A stretch of 64,000 nt of DNA from Bacteriovoracia bacterium (GTDB taxonomy: Bacteria > Bdellovibrionota > Bacteriovoracia > Bacteriovoracales > Bacteriovoracaceae): positions 1-64,000 of the forward strand of contig JAUIBX010000002.1 in the NCBI GenBank assembly GCA_030427595.1. Reading direction: 5' to 3'. The notes beneath the pieces were generated by a model. It had not been told where the DNA came from, did no database searches, and was given only the letters and a program-made list of their open reading frames with translations. The position numbers and the translations under genes are program-made. Shown one piece after another: positions 20,731 to 29,545 of the stretch. Positions within the stretch are counted from its first letter, which is position 1; every line of letters starts with the position of its first letter.

Positions 20731-22041
20731 ATGTCATCCGCTCAAGGAAAGATTGAAGAGCTCAAGAAGAAGATCTTTTTTACCCTTCTTTTATTATTTG
20801 TTTACAGAATGGCTGCCCAAATTCCAGTTCCTGGAGTAAATGGTGCAGCTGTTCAATCTTATTTTGCCGAGTCTGGTGGCGGAATTTTTGATTTGATCAA
20901 CACCTTTTCTGGTGGTGCTTTCAAAAGATTCTCAATTCTTGCTCTTGGTATCATGCCCTATATCACCACCTCCATTATTTTTAGTCTTCTAGGCGAGGTT
21001 GTGCCTCAACTAGCTGAGTTGCAAGAGGATGCTGATGGCCATAAGAAGATTCAAAAATGGACCCGTTACGCTACTGTCCTTCTTTGCTGTGTTCAGGGTT
21101 ATGGTATGGCCGCCGTCTTTGAGACCTTTAAAAGTCCTGGTGGTGTCGCTGTTATTCCTGAGCCAGGTATGCTTTTTAGGCTAACAACTATGATCACTCT
21201 TGCTGGTGGCACAATGTTCCTTCTTTGGTTAGGGGAAAGAATCACTGAGTTTGGCTTAGAAAACGGTGTTTCCCTTATCATTTTTGCGGGTATCGCAGTT
21301 GAGCTTCCCACTGAAGTTATTCAAAAGCTTACCCTTTTCAGAAATGGTGAACTAAGTGGATTTAATCTCCTAATCTTCTTTGTTGTTATAGCTGTAGCCT
21401 TCTATGTCGTTGCCTTTATTGAAAGGGCGTTTAGAGGTATCCCAGTTCAATACGCCAAGAAAGTCGTTCATAACCGTGTTTATGGTGGAACTCAGACTCT
21501 TCCAATGAGAGTTGATACTGGTGGAGTTATGCCAGCTATCCTTGCGTCTTCTCTTCTTGCAGCGCCGGCAACCTTTGCTAGTTTTGTGCCTGCTGAGAGT
21601 TGGATTAAGCCTTATGTTGATAATATTCAGCAGAGTCTTTACCCAGGACAGTTGCTTTTTAATATCCTTTTTGGTCTTTTGATTGTTTACATGGCCTATT
21701 TCTATGCCCCTATTCAGTTTAAGACTAAGAAAGTTTCCGAAATGCTTCAAAAGAATAATGCCTTTATTCCTGGTTACAGACCTGGTAAGCAAACTAAGGA
21801 ATACCTAGATTATCTTCTTAACAGAATGACTTTCTTTGGTTCAATTTTCCTTGTTGTTATTTGTATTACTCCATCTCTCATCAGTGGGGCTCAAACAAGA
21901 TTCGGTGGTACTGCCATGCTTATCCTTGTTTCAGTTTCTATTCGTGTGATGATGAATATTCAATCATTTATGTATGCCGACAAATACGAAACCTCATACA
22001 AATCTCGAGGTAAGTACAAAGGCTCAAACAGAAGGTTCTAA
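20731..22041 (+). CDS. secY: Preprotein translocase subunit SecY
   Basis: This is the 436-residue channel-forming subunit of the Sec translocon in the inner membrane, of normal length and with ten predicted membrane segments. Recognisable parts are the plug region FSGGAFKRFSILALGIMPYI, the cytoplasmic loop RRIPVQYA-like RGIPVQYAKKVV, and the C-terminal NAFIPGYRPGKQT with the following helix. It lies between rplO and adk as in most bacteria. Confidence 0.98.
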   Translation: MSSAQGKIEELKKKIFFTLLLLFVYRMAAQIPVPGVNGAAVQSYFAESGGGIFDLINTFSGGAFKRFSILALGIMPYITTSIIFSLLGEVVPQLAELQEDADGHKKIQKWTRYATVLLCCVQGYGMAAVFETFKSPGGVAVIPEPGMLFRLTTMITLAGGTMFLLWLGERITEFGLENGVSLIIFAGIAVELPTEVIQKLTLFRNGELSGFNLLIFFVVIAVAFYVVAFIERAFRGIPVQYAKKVVHNRVYGGTQTLPMRVDTGGVMPAILASSLLAAPATFASFVPAESWIKPYVDNIQQSLYPGQLLFNILFGLLIVYMAYFYAPIQFKTKKVSEMLQKNNAFIPGYRPGKQTKEYLDYLLNRMTFFGSIFLVVICITPSLISGAQTRFGGTAMLILVSVSIRVMMNIQSFMYADKYETSYKSRGKYKGSNRRF

Positions 22042-22044
22042 TCC

Positions 22045-22683
22045 ATGAAGCCACAGCTTATTCTTTTAGGTGCTCCAGGATCAGGCAAAGGAACTCAAGC
22101 CGCGAGATTAGTCGCTGAGCTTGACTACAACCACCTTTCTACTGGTGACCTTCTAAGAAAAGAAATTAAATCTGAGTCTGAACTTGGTAAGAAAGTTCAG
22201 GGAATCATGGATGCTGGGAAGCTTGTTGATGACGATACAGTCCTTGAGCTTCTCAACGCAAACTGTGACCTAGGCTCAAATGTGTATATTTTTGATGGTT
22301 TCCCAAGAAACGGCGAGCAGGCGAAGGCACTAGATTCTGTTGTCCTTAAAGATGCAAAGAGTAAGGCCGTTTATTTTGAGATTGATCTTGATATGCTAGC
22401 GGCAAGGTTAACTAATCGTCGCACATGTTCTGGTTGTGGTGAAATCTACAACCTGCTTTCTAAAGCCCCTTCTAAAGAGGGTGTTTGTGATAAATGTGGT
22501 GGGGAACTCACTCAGAGAAAGGACGACAATGAGGAGACGGTGAAGACCCGTCTTCAGGTGTTTAAAGAGACAATTGACCCTGTTTTAGCCCATTATGAGG
22601 CTACTGGTCGCTTGGCTCGAATTGATGCCTCTCAGGACCCTGAAAGTGTATTTGGGGCCCTAAAAGCTGTTACAGAAGCGTAA
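22045..22683 (+). CDS. adk: Adenylate kinase, zinc-LID type
   Basis: The product has 212 residues and interconverts AMP+ATP and 2 ADP. The P-loop is GAPGSGKGTQAA (about residues 8-19), followed by the AMP-binding STGDLLRKEI and DGFPRN segments. The LID carries two CxxC pairs (CSGCG and CDKCGG), indicating a structural zinc as in Gram-positive and many deltaproteobacterial enzymes rather than the zinc-free E. coli type. It starts three bases after secY. No methionine aminopeptidase gene (map) follows. Confidence 0.98.
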   Translation: MKPQLILLGAPGSGKGTQAARLVAELDYNHLSTGDLLRKEIKSESELGKKVQGIMDAGKLVDDDTVLELLNANCDLGSNVYIFDGFPRNGEQAKALDSVVLKDAKSKAVYFEIDLDMLAARLTNRRTCSGCGEIYNLLSKAPSKEGVCDKCGGELTQRKDDNEETVKTRLQVFKETIDPVLAHYEATGRLARIDASQDPESVFGALKAVTEA

Positions 22684-22726
22684 TTTAGTATTTAAAGAAG
22701 TATTTATATAACAATTGTGTGTAGGC

Positions 22727-22755
22727 TTGCATTATGGTTTCTGACCATATATATA
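22727..22755 (+). promoter_or_regulatory. Promoter of infA-rpmJ-alpha segment
   Basis: TTGCAT (22727-22732) and TATATA (22750-22755) are separated by 17 bases, a good sigma-70 match. Transcription would start near 22762, giving infA a leader of about 25 bases. This provides an internal promoter for infA, rpmJ, rpsM, rpsK, rpoA and rplQ. Confidence 0.75.
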
Positions 22756-22786
22756 GGCTAGACGCGAAAAGGGCTATTTATTACCT

Positions 22787-23011
22787 ATGACAGACAAAGA
22801 AGTCATTGAAGTTGAGGGAGAAGTTACCGAACTTCTGCCAAATACTAAGTTTAAAGTGAAGCTTCCTAATGGGCACAGTGTAATTGCGCACATTAGTGGG
22901 AAGATGAGAATGCACTTCATTAAGATTCTGCCTGGGGATAAAGTCCTTGTTGAGATATCAAAATACGACTTAACGAAAGGTAGAATTACTTACCGTAGTA
23001 AAGGTAGATAA
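22787..23011 (+). CDS. infA: Translation initiation factor IF-1
   Basis: IF-1 of 74 residues, an OB-fold protein that blocks the A site during initiation. [32 protein letters not shown] and [10 protein letters not shown] match the family. The SD is weak: AAAAGGG ends 13 bases before the ATG. The preceding promoter gives a short leader. Confidence 0.98.
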   Translation: MTDKEVIEVEGEVTELLPNTKFKVKLPNGHSVIAHISGKMRMHFIKILPGDKVLVEISKYDLTKGRITYRSKGR

Positions 23012-23032
23012 GCGAAAGCAAAGGAAGTTGAA

Positions 23033-23149
23033 ATGAAAGTACGCGCTTCGGTTAAGCCAATTTGTAAGGACTGCAAGGTTGTCAAAAGAAAAGGCATCCT
23101 CCGTGTAGTTTGTAAGAAGAACCCTAAACATAAACAAAAACAAGGTTAA
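23033..23149 (+). CDS. rpmJ: 50S ribosomal protein L36 (zinc form)
   Basis: L36 of 38 residues, too short for most ORF filters. It begins [20 protein letters not shown]. The zinc ligands are Cys11, Cys14, Cys27 and His33, all present, so this is the zinc-binding form. The SD AAGGAAG precedes the ATG. Its position between infA and rpsM is the canonical one. Confidence 0.97.
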   Translation: MKVRASVKPICKDCKVVKRKGILRVVCKKNPKHKQKQG

Positions 23150-23173
23150 TACCTTAAATATAGGAGTGTAGCT

Positions 23174-23557
23174 ATGGCTAGAATACTTGGTGTTGATATT
23201 CCTAGAAATAAGGTCATGAGAGTTGCCTTGAGATACCTCTATGGTGTTGGTCCTGCCATCGCTCTAGATGTTCTTGGAAAGGCTGGAGTTGATCCAGAAA
23301 AGAGCTCAAATGATCTTACGGAAGAAGAAGTTCAAACCATTCGTAAAATCTTAGAAGAAGATTTCACTGTTGAAGGTGACCTCAGAAGAGAGGTTGGTCT
23401 TAACATCAAACGTCTTAAGGACATGGGATGTTACCGTGGGATCCGTCACAGAAGAAGCTTACCCATGAGAGGGCAGAGAACTCACACTAACGCGAGAACG
23501 CGTAAGGGTCCTGCTGTTTCTATTGCTGGTAAGAAGTCTATTAAGCAGCTGAAGTAG
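23174..23557 (+). CDS. rpsM: 30S ribosomal protein S13
   Basis: S13 of 127 residues from the 30S head, contacting tRNA and the inter-subunit bridge. It begins [13 protein letters not shown] and contains [28 protein letters not shown] in the family pattern. The SD AGGAG lies upstream. Confidence 0.99.
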   Translation: MARILGVDIPRNKVMRVALRYLYGVGPAIALDVLGKAGVDPEKSSNDLTEEEVQTIRKILEEDFTVEGDLRREVGLNIKRLKDMGCYRGIRHRRSLPMRGQRTHTNARTRKGPAVSIAGKKSIKQLK

Positions 23558-23569
23558 TAGGAGCGAGTA

Positions 23570-23956
23570 ATGGTTAAGAAAACAGCTTCAAAGAAAAAAG
23601 TTAAAAAGAATATTTCGACTGGAATTTGCCACATTCAGGCATCTTTCAATAATACCATCGTGACTTTCACTGACACTCAAGGAAATGCTCTTGCTTGGGC
23701 CAGTGCTGGACAATTGGGCTTTCGTGGTTCGAAAAAGTCTACCCCATTTGCTGCTCAGTCTGCTTCAATGGAAGCTGCTAAGAGAGCAATGGAGCACGGT
23801 CTACAAACTGTAGAAGTTCGAGTTAAGGGGCCAGGTGCAGGACGTGAAAACGCTATCCGTGCCTTGGTACAAGCTGGTCTTAAGATCACTGCTGTTGCCG
23901 ACAAGTCTCCCATCCCCCATAATGGTTGTCGCGCACCTAAGAGAAGAAGAGTTTAA
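23570..23956 (+). CDS. rpsK: 30S ribosomal protein S11
   Basis: S11 of 128 residues from the 30S platform. Typical segments are [33 protein letters not shown] and the closing [13 protein letters not shown]. It is followed directly by rpoA; rpsD, usually in between, is absent. Confidence 0.99.
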   Translation: MVKKTASKKKVKKNISTGICHIQASFNNTIVTFTDTQGNALAWASAGQLGFRGSKKSTPFAAQSASMEAAKRAMEHGLQTVEVRVKGPGAGRENAIRALVQAGLKITAVADKSPIPHNGCRAPKRRRV

Positions 23957-23984
23957 GTAATAAGTTTCACAGGAGACTATCAGA

Positions 23985-25010
23985 ATGGATACATTTGTAG
24001 AAAAAAACTGGACTAATATGATTAGACCAGTTGCCCTTGAGGGAGACAACGAAGCTAGCAACGCAGCCTATGGAAAGTTTGTTGCAAGACCGCTTGAGCG
24101 TGGCTACGGCCAAACTCTTGGAAACTCCCTGAGAAGAGTCCTTCTTTCTTCTCTTCAAGGAGCAGGTATCGTTGCCATTCGTATCGAAGGTGTTGATCAC
24201 GAGTTTGGTACAATCAATAACGTTAAAGAAGAAGTTTCTGAAATTATCCTTAACCTTAAAGAAGTTCGCTTTAAGCTTAAGGGAAAAGAAGATGTTATCC
24301 TTACTCTTGAGAAATCAGGGGAAGGTCCAGTAAAAGCTGGGGACATCACTGACAATGCAAGTGTAGAGGTTCTTAACCCTGATCACGTAATCTGTAACAT
24401 TTCTTCTGGTGGTAACATCAGAATGGAAATCAAAGTTGCTCGTGGTAAAGGTTATGTAACTGCTTTGGATAACAAAGAAGAGTTTGATCTACCTGTTGGT
24501 TGGATCTACCTCGATACACTTTTTTCACCTGTACACCGTGTAAATTACACTGTTACCAACTCTCGAGTTGGTAAGAGAACGGACTATGACAAGCTTACTC
24601 TAGAAGTTTGGACAAATAGTGGAATTGATCCTACTGATGCTGTGGCTTTCTCGGCTAAGATCCTTAGAGATCAACTTGCTGTTTTTCTTAACTTTGAAGA
24701 TGAGGATGAGGCAGTTCGTGTTGAGACAACTCAAACACAGACTCAACAGTCACCTGCTAACAACTTCCTTCTTAAGCCTGTTAGTGAGCTAGAGCTCTCT
24801 GTTCGTTCAGCAAATTGTCTTCAAAATGCCAATATCAAGTACATTTATGAGCTTGTTTCTAAAACAGAAGGCGAAATGCTTAGAACTAAGAATTTTGGTC
24901 GTAAGTCTCTAAATGAGATCAAGGAAATCTTGTCTCAAATGGGTCTTGGACTGGGAATGAAAGTTGATAGCATCATGAAAGAGATGCAAGAGAAAAAGGA
25001 CGCTGAATAA
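23985..25010 (+). CDS. rpoA: RNA polymerase alpha subunit
   Basis: Alpha subunit of 341 residues. The N-terminal dimerisation/assembly domain contains RPLERGYGQTLGNSLRRVLLSS. The C-terminal domain (about residues 265-320) carries the helix-hairpin-helix ELSVRSANCLQNANIKYIYEL and KNFGRKSLNEIKEIL that contacts UP elements and activators. It is full length. The SD AGGAG precedes the ATG. Confidence 0.99.
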   Translation: MDTFVEKNWTNMIRPVALEGDNEASNAAYGKFVARPLERGYGQTLGNSLRRVLLSSLQGAGIVAIRIEGVDHEFGTINNVKEEVSEIILNLKEVRFKLKGKEDVILTLEKSGEGPVKAGDITDNASVEVLNPDHVICNISSGGNIRMEIKVARGKGYVTALDNKEEFDLPVGWIYLDTLFSPVHRVNYTVTNSRVGKRTDYDKLTLEVWTNSGIDPTDAVAFSAKILRDQLAVFLNFEDEDEAVRVETTQTQTQQSPANNFLLKPVSELELSVRSANCLQNANIKYIYELVSKTEGEMLRTKNFGRKSLNEIKEILSQMGLGLGMKVDSIMKEMQEKKDAE

Positions 25011-25034
25011 AAGCTGAAGTTGTAGGAGTTCCTT

Positions 25035-25391
25035 ATGAGACACCAAAAGAAAAAATATAGAATTGGTACTTCACCGGCCCATAGAAATTCTTTGTTAAGA
25101 AACCTAGCTGTTGAAGTTATTGAGCATGAAAGTATCAAAACTACTCAAGCAAAGTGTAAAGCAGTTCGCGGTTACGTAGAAAAGCTAGTTACTCTTGCTA
25201 AGAATGATACTGTAGCAAATCGTCGCCAGGCTTTTAGAAAGCTAAATGACAAAAATGCTGTAAAGAAGCTTTTCGAAGACGTAGCTCCTCGTTTTAAAGA
25301 AAGACCAGGTGGTTATACTCGTATTCTTAAGCTTGCTGACGGCCGTGTAGGTGATAATGCCCAAATGGGTCTCATCACTTTTGTCGACTAA
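25035..25391 (+). CDS. rplQ: 50S ribosomal protein L17
   Basis: L17 of 118 residues, the last gene of the alpha cluster. It begins MRHQKKKYRIGTSPAHRNSLLRNL and ends DNAQMGLITFVD, both family hallmarks. An intrinsic terminator follows 40 bases downstream. Confidence 0.99.
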   Translation: MRHQKKKYRIGTSPAHRNSLLRNLAVEVIEHESIKTTQAKCKAVRGYVEKLVTLAKNDTVANRRQAFRKLNDKNAVKKLFEDVAPRFKERPGGYTRILKLADGRVGDNAQMGLITFVD

Positions 25392-25430
25392 GCTAAACTA
25401 GCCTAACGATTAAAATTGGATTAATTTAAG

Positions 25431-25457
25431 AAGGCCTTCCTTAGGGAAGGTCTTTTT
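25431..25457 (+). terminator. Terminator of the ribosomal superoperon, also carrying the next gene's SD
   Basis: AAGGCCTTCC (25431-25440) pairs with GGAAGGTCTT (25445-25454, one G-U pair) and is followed by a T run. GGAAGG in the 3' arm (25445-25450) is also the only SD-like sequence for the ATG at 25462. The hairpin therefore both ends the upstream transcript and would hide the ribosome-binding site of any readthrough RNA. Confidence 0.85.
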
Positions 25458-25461
25458 TATT

Positions 25462-26097
25462 ATGAGCACAATGCCAAATGCCCAAAAGGGCCCAAACTTT
25501 ATTACTAAGCTTGCTATCATCGCTTTAATTATGGCGTCGACTCTTGCTTATTCAATTATTCAAAAAAGAAAGATTGATAAGCTCACAAGTGCTGAAAACA
25601 ATCTCATCCTAAAGACCTTGCCTGAGTTCTCCTTTCCCCCTGTTCGAGGATATGAAGGAAGTATTGAGCTAAATAATGAAAATGTATTTTCCGGTAATTA
25701 CGAAGCAGTCTTGATTCACTTCTGGGGAACTTGGTGTGCTCCTTGTGAAGCCGAATTGCCTGAGTTTCTCGAGTTTGTTGAATCTTTCAGGGATCAAAAA
25801 GTAAAGGCCGTTCTCTTGGCCGTTCAGGATGATGATAAGAAAATAAATAAGTTCCTTAAACGTTTTGGTGAACTTCCTGAGAATGTTGCTGTTGTTCATG
25901 ATCAGAAAGGCGATAGCATGTTAACTTTTGGTACAGTTAAAGTGCCTGAAACCTATTTATTCGCTAAAAACGGAAAAAATTTAAACAAATACATTGGTCC
26001 ACAAGACTGGAAACATAAATCCTATAAAGATAGGATGAATTTCTACCTGAGTTCTCTAACGAATAGTCAGACTTCATACAAAATCGAATCTCATTAA
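25462..26097 (+). CDS. Membrane-anchored TlpA/ResA-like thioredoxin
   Basis: The product has 211 residues with one N-terminal membrane anchor (about residues 14-31) and an extracytoplasmic thioredoxin fold. The redox motif WCAPC is within HFWGTWCAPCEAELP (about residues 86-100), and the cis-proline segment is KVPETYLF. Such proteins reduce cytochrome c apoproteins or other periplasmic disulfides; the substrate is unknown here. No ccm genes are nearby. The start at 25462 is only four bases from the terminator T run; an in-frame ATG at 25471 is an alternative. Confidence 0.85.
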   Translation: MSTMPNAQKGPNFITKLAIIALIMASTLAYSIIQKRKIDKLTSAENNLILKTLPEFSFPPVRGYEGSIELNNENVFSGNYEAVLIHFWGTWCAPCEAELPEFLEFVESFRDQKVKAVLLAVQDDDKKINKFLKRFGELPENVAVVHDQKGDSMLTFGTVKVPETYLFAKNGKNLNKYIGPQDWKHKSYKDRMNFYLSSLTNSQTSYKIESH

Positions 26098-26314
26098 GAA
26101 AACTGACACCCCTTCTTTCCTGTTTTAAGTTGCTGAAATTACTGGCTTGCTTGATCTTGCCTGCTTATTTTTTCGTCAAATTGTCTGATTTTTAATCTTA
26201 AGTTCCTGAGGGTCATTGCCGAAAAGTTATACAGATTTAAGGGGTGATGTTCTTTTTTTAATCAAAATGACCCCGCTAAAACGTTTAGGGATTGTCCTAA
26301 ATGAGGAGATTGTC
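26098..26314. other. Gap upstream of sigma-54 activator gene
   Basis: No gene or convincing promoter was recognised in these 217 bases. A TTG at 26216 opens the same frame as the following CDS, but the region 26216-26314 is not needed for the product. TGGC and TTGC elements at 26143 and 26157 are spaced three bases too far for a sigma-54 promoter. Confidence 0.5.
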
Positions 26315-27895
26315 ATGATCAACTGGAAAGAAACAAAAAACTTACACGTGATCTCAAAGCTGTCTGAGATTCTGAATAAGTGGTACGGAACGGAACTTAT
26401 TTGGACTGATTCTCATGCAAAAATTCAAAGTGGTCACCTTGATAAGGGACGCGAACACAAGAATTTATTTTTTAAGCTGCAAATGAATATGCCGCACGGT
26501 CATGATTTTATTCATCAGGACATTGAAGCTGTTACTGAAGAGCTCAAAGATGGTCATGATCAAACATTGATTTTTGATGGAACTTTTAAGCACATAAAAG
26601 GTGTTGCTTCAAAAGTGGTCGTTGATGGTGAATATATGGGTACAGTTATTGCTTACCCTTTCATTATGGATTCAGTGACCGAGAAAGAAAAAGGTGAATT
26701 GGTTGCCCAAATGGTTGATGCGGGAGTTTCGGAAGCGGATGCAAAGTCTGCTGTCGCCCATCTTCGTTTCATGAACCAGACCGATGTGGAGTATCTTCCA
26801 GAGCTTGTTGAGCTTGTTTCTGAGGAAATTATTGAATTCCACGAAGAAATTAGTAAGCGTGAAGAAAGAATTCAAGAGCTTAACTCTGAGCTTGGAGATA
26901 AGTACCGCTATCACATGATGATTGGTAAATCGAAGAAGATGCAGCAAATCTATAACCTTCTTGAGAAGGTTTCTAATAGTGAGGCTTCTGTTTTTATCCA
27001 AGGTGAAAATGGTACTGGTAAAGAACTTGTCGCTAAAGCTGTTCATTACTACTCACCTAGAAAGGATCATATGTTCCTTGCTCTCAACTGTTCGGCCTTT
27101 AACGATAACCTTCTAGACTCGGAACTTTTTGGACATGTTAAGGGAGCCTTTACTGGTGCCGTCAAAGATAAGAAAGGTCTCTTTGAGCAGGCCAATGGTG
27201 GAACACTCTTCTTGGATGAAGTTGGTGATACATCACTATCGATGCAGGTTAAGCTTCTTCGTGTTCTTCAGGAAGGAACTTATCTTCCTGTAGGGGCAAA
27301 TGCACCGAAGAAAACAGACGTAAGAATTATCGCTGCAACAAATAGAAATATTAAAAAAATGATGGAAGATGGGGAATTCAGAGAAGACCTCTATTACAGA
27401 ATTAACGTCATTAATATCAATTTGCCTCCACTTCGTGATCGTCGTGAAGATATTCCTATTCTTATGGATCACTTCCTTAAGAAGAGATGTGATGAAGCTG
27501 GTCTTCCTATGAAGACATTTTCAAAGAAGTGTCTTGAGAAGATGCTTGATTATCACTGGCCAGGAAATGTTCGTGAGCTAGAAAATGAAGTGGAAAGGCT
27601 AGTTGTTCTCGCTGGTGAAGATAAGATTATTGCTCCAGACCTTCTTAGTGCGCGTATCATGGATGCTGTTGGCGGACCTCGCGGTGGCGCTGGAGTTGTT
27701 AAAGGCATCAACACCAATGGTTCACTTAAGGCCGCTCTAGAGGAGCTTGAGTCACTTATGATTCGTGAGGGATTGAAGCGGTGCAACTTTAATAAATCTA
27801 AGCTGTCAAAAGAGCTCGGTATCAGTCGTGCGAGTCTTATTATGAAGGTTGATAAGTATGACCTAGACAAGCGTAAAAAGGCAGCCAACGAGTAG
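26315..27895 (+). CDS. Sigma-54-dependent transcriptional activator
   Basis: The product has 526 residues. The ATG at 26315 is preferred because GAGGAG ends six bases upstream; an in-frame TTG at 26216 and ATG at 26267 would add up to 33 residues. Residues 1-190 are a sensory region that I do not recognise with certainty, followed by a coiled segment ([17 protein letters not shown]). The AAA+ domain has Walker A GENGTGKE (230-237), the sigma-54 contact loop GAFTGA (277-282) and Walker B LFLDEVGD (298-305). A Fis-type HTH closes the protein ([22 protein letters not shown]). There is no receiver domain, so ligand or protein sensing is likely. The targets are unknown. Confidence 0.93.
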   Translation: MINWKETKNLHVISKLSEILNKWYGTELIWTDSHAKIQSGHLDKGREHKNLFFKLQMNMPHGHDFIHQDIEAVTEELKDGHDQTLIFDGTFKHIKGVASKVVVDGEYMGTVIAYPFIMDSVTEKEKGELVAQMVDAGVSEADAKSAVAHLRFMNQTDVEYLPELVELVSEEIIEFHEEISKREERIQELNSELGDKYRYHMMIGKSKKMQQIYNLLEKVSNSEASVFIQGENGTGKELVAKAVHYYSPRKDHMFLALNCSAFNDNLLDSELFGHVKGAFTGAVKDKKGLFEQANGGTLFLDEVGDTSLSMQVKLLRVLQEGTYLPVGANAPKKTDVRIIAATNRNIKKMMEDGEFREDLYYRINVININLPPLRDRREDIPILMDHFLKKRCDEAGLPMKTFSKKCLEKMLDYHWPGNVRELENEVERLVVLAGEDKIIAPDLLSARIMDAVGGPRGGAGVVKGINTNGSLKAALEELESLMIREGLKRCNFNKSKLSKELGISRASLIMKVDKYDLDKRKKAANE

Positions 27896-27928
27896 CGAAA
27901 ATTCACTTTAAATAACGCAGAGAAATAG

Positions 27929-27979
27929 CCTCCTAAAGGTCCAAAAGGTAATATACCTAGGCTTTTAGGAGGTTTTTTT
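27929..27979 (+). terminator. Terminator-like hairpin whose 3' arm is the SD of the carboxylase gene
   Basis: CCTCCTAAA (27929-27937) pairs perfectly with TTTAGGAGG (27964-27972), followed by seven T (27973-27979) and immediately by the ATG at 27980. AGGAGG (27967-27972) is a perfect SD. The loop contains a smaller GGTA/TACC stem. It can act as a terminator for the sigma-54 activator transcript and would sequester the SD of the downstream gene on readthrough RNA. Confidence 0.8.
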
Positions 27980-29545
27980 ATGACCACAAACGTTTTGGAA
28001 GAGAAGCGTAATCAGCTGTCTGAACTAAGAAAACAAGCTGCCCTTGGTGGCGGTGAAAAAAGAATAGAGAAACAACATTCCCAAGGGAAATTTACAGCAA
28101 GAGAGAGGATCGAAAGGCTCCTTGATCCAGGATCATTTATTGAGTTTGATCGCTTTGTCGTTCATCGCTGTATTTCTTTTGGTATGGAAAAGAATAAGTA
28201 CCTTGGCGACGGCGTCATCACCGGAATTGGTGAGATCAATGGCCAAAAGGTAGCCCTTTATTCGCAAGACTTTACTTGTTGGGGTGGTGCTCTAGGTGCC
28301 GCTCATGCCAAGAAGATATGTAAGATCATGGACTTTGCTCTTGAAAATAGAATTCCTATCATCGGAATCAATGATAGTGGTGGAGCGCGTATCCAAGAAG
28401 GGGTTGAGTCCTTGGCCGGTTATGCAGATATTTTCTATCGCAACGTAAAATGCTCTGGAGTGATCCCGCAAATTTCTTTAATCATGGGGCCTTGTGCTGG
28501 TGGTGCGGTTTATTCTCCGGCCATTACAGACTTTATTTTTATGGTCGATCAAACTTCTTACATGTTTGTCACTGGACCTGATGTTATTAAGACTGTAACT
28601 CACGAAGAAGTAACCAAAGAAGACCTTGGTGGTGCCACTTCTCACAATGAAAAGTCAGGAGTTGCTCAATTCAAGTGCATTGATGAGAACGAATGTTTTG
28701 AACGAGTTCGCGAGCTAATGACTTACATTCCCGCCTCTAATTATAGAAAGCAAACCTGTAAGGAAACAGCAGACTCTGTCTTTAGAGATAATGTGAAGCT
28801 TAAGGAACTCATCCCTGCAAACCCCAAAAAGCCCTATGATATGAAGGAAGTCATTATTGATATCGTCGATGATGGATCTTTTTTAGAATCTCATAAGGAC
28901 TTTGCTAAAAATATCATCGTAGGCTTTGCCAGTATCGGTGGTATTAAGATTGGTATTGTGGCCACCCAGCCCCAGGTTCTTGCAGGTGTCCTAGATATTG
29001 ATTCTTCAAGAAAAGCCGCGCGTTTTATTAGATTCTGCGATGCCTTTGATATTCCACTTCTTACTCTTGTTGATGTCCCTGGGTTTCTCCCTGGTACAAC
29101 TCAAGAATATGGAGGGATTATCACACATGGCTCGAAGCTTCTTTTCGCTTATGCTGAAGCCACTGTGCCTATGATAACTTTAATTACACGCAAGGCCTAT
29201 GGAGGAGCTTACGATGTGATGGCCTCTAAGCATATTAAGGCTGACGTAAACCTTGCTTACCCAACGGCTGAGATTGCGGTTATGGGTGCTGAAGGTGCTG
29301 TAAATATTATCTTTAGAAATGAGCTCAAAGGATTGGAGGGTGAAGCTTTTGATAAAAAGAAGGCAGAACTCATTGCTAACTACGAAAAGCAATTTAATAA
29401 CCCTTACCGTGCAGCAGAGTTAGGGTATCTTGACGCTGTAATCTTTCCAGAAGAGACACGTGCCCGTCTCTTTGAGTACTTTACAGTTCTTAAAGATAAG
29501 AAAGTTGAACTTCCACAAAGAAAACACGGGAACATTCAGCTATGA
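27980..29545 (+). CDS. pccB: Acyl-CoA (propionyl-CoA) carboxylase, carboxyltransferase subunit
   Basis: The product has 521 residues with two crotonase-like halves, typical of PccB/MmdA/AccD5. [20 protein letters not shown] and [20 protein letters not shown] are the acyl-CoA oxyanion-hole region. [21 protein letters not shown] and the following [12 protein letters not shown] belong to the carboxybiotin half. It transfers CO2 from biotin to an acyl-CoA. Propionyl-CoA is the likely substrate because methylmalonyl-CoA mutase is encoded 8 kb away, but this is inference. ATGA overlap with the next gene implies translational coupling. Initiation uses an AGGAGG inside a hairpin. Confidence 0.9.
   Translation: MTTNVLEEKRNQLSELRKQAALGGGEKRIEKQHSQGKFTARERIERLLDPGSFIEFDRFVVHRCISFGMEKNKYLGDGVITGIGEINGQKVALYSQDFTCWGGALGAAHAKKICKIMDFALENRIPIIGINDSGGARIQEGVESLAGYADIFYRNVKCSGVIPQISLIMGPCAGGAVYSPAITDFIFMVDQTSYMFVTGPDVIKTVTHEEVTKEDLGGATSHNEKSGVAQFKCIDENECFERVRELMTYIPASNYRKQTCKETADSVFRDNVKLKELIPANPKKPYDMKEVIIDIVDDGSFLESHKDFAKNIIVGFASIGGIKIGIVATQPQVLAGVLDIDSSRKAARFIRFCDAFDIPLLTLVDVPGFLPGTTQEYGGIITHGSKLLFAYAEATVPMITLITRKAYGGAYDVMASKHIKADVNLAYPTAEIAVMGAEGAVNIIFRNELKGLEGEAFDKKKAELIANYEKQFNNPYRAAELGYLDAVIFPEETRARLFEYFTVLKDKKVELPQRKHGNIQL

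Noticed and set aside
26143-26160. TGGC...TTGC resembling a sigma-54 promoter before the activator gene
   Set aside because: GG and GC elements are 13 bases apart; the consensus requires 10, so spacing is wrong.
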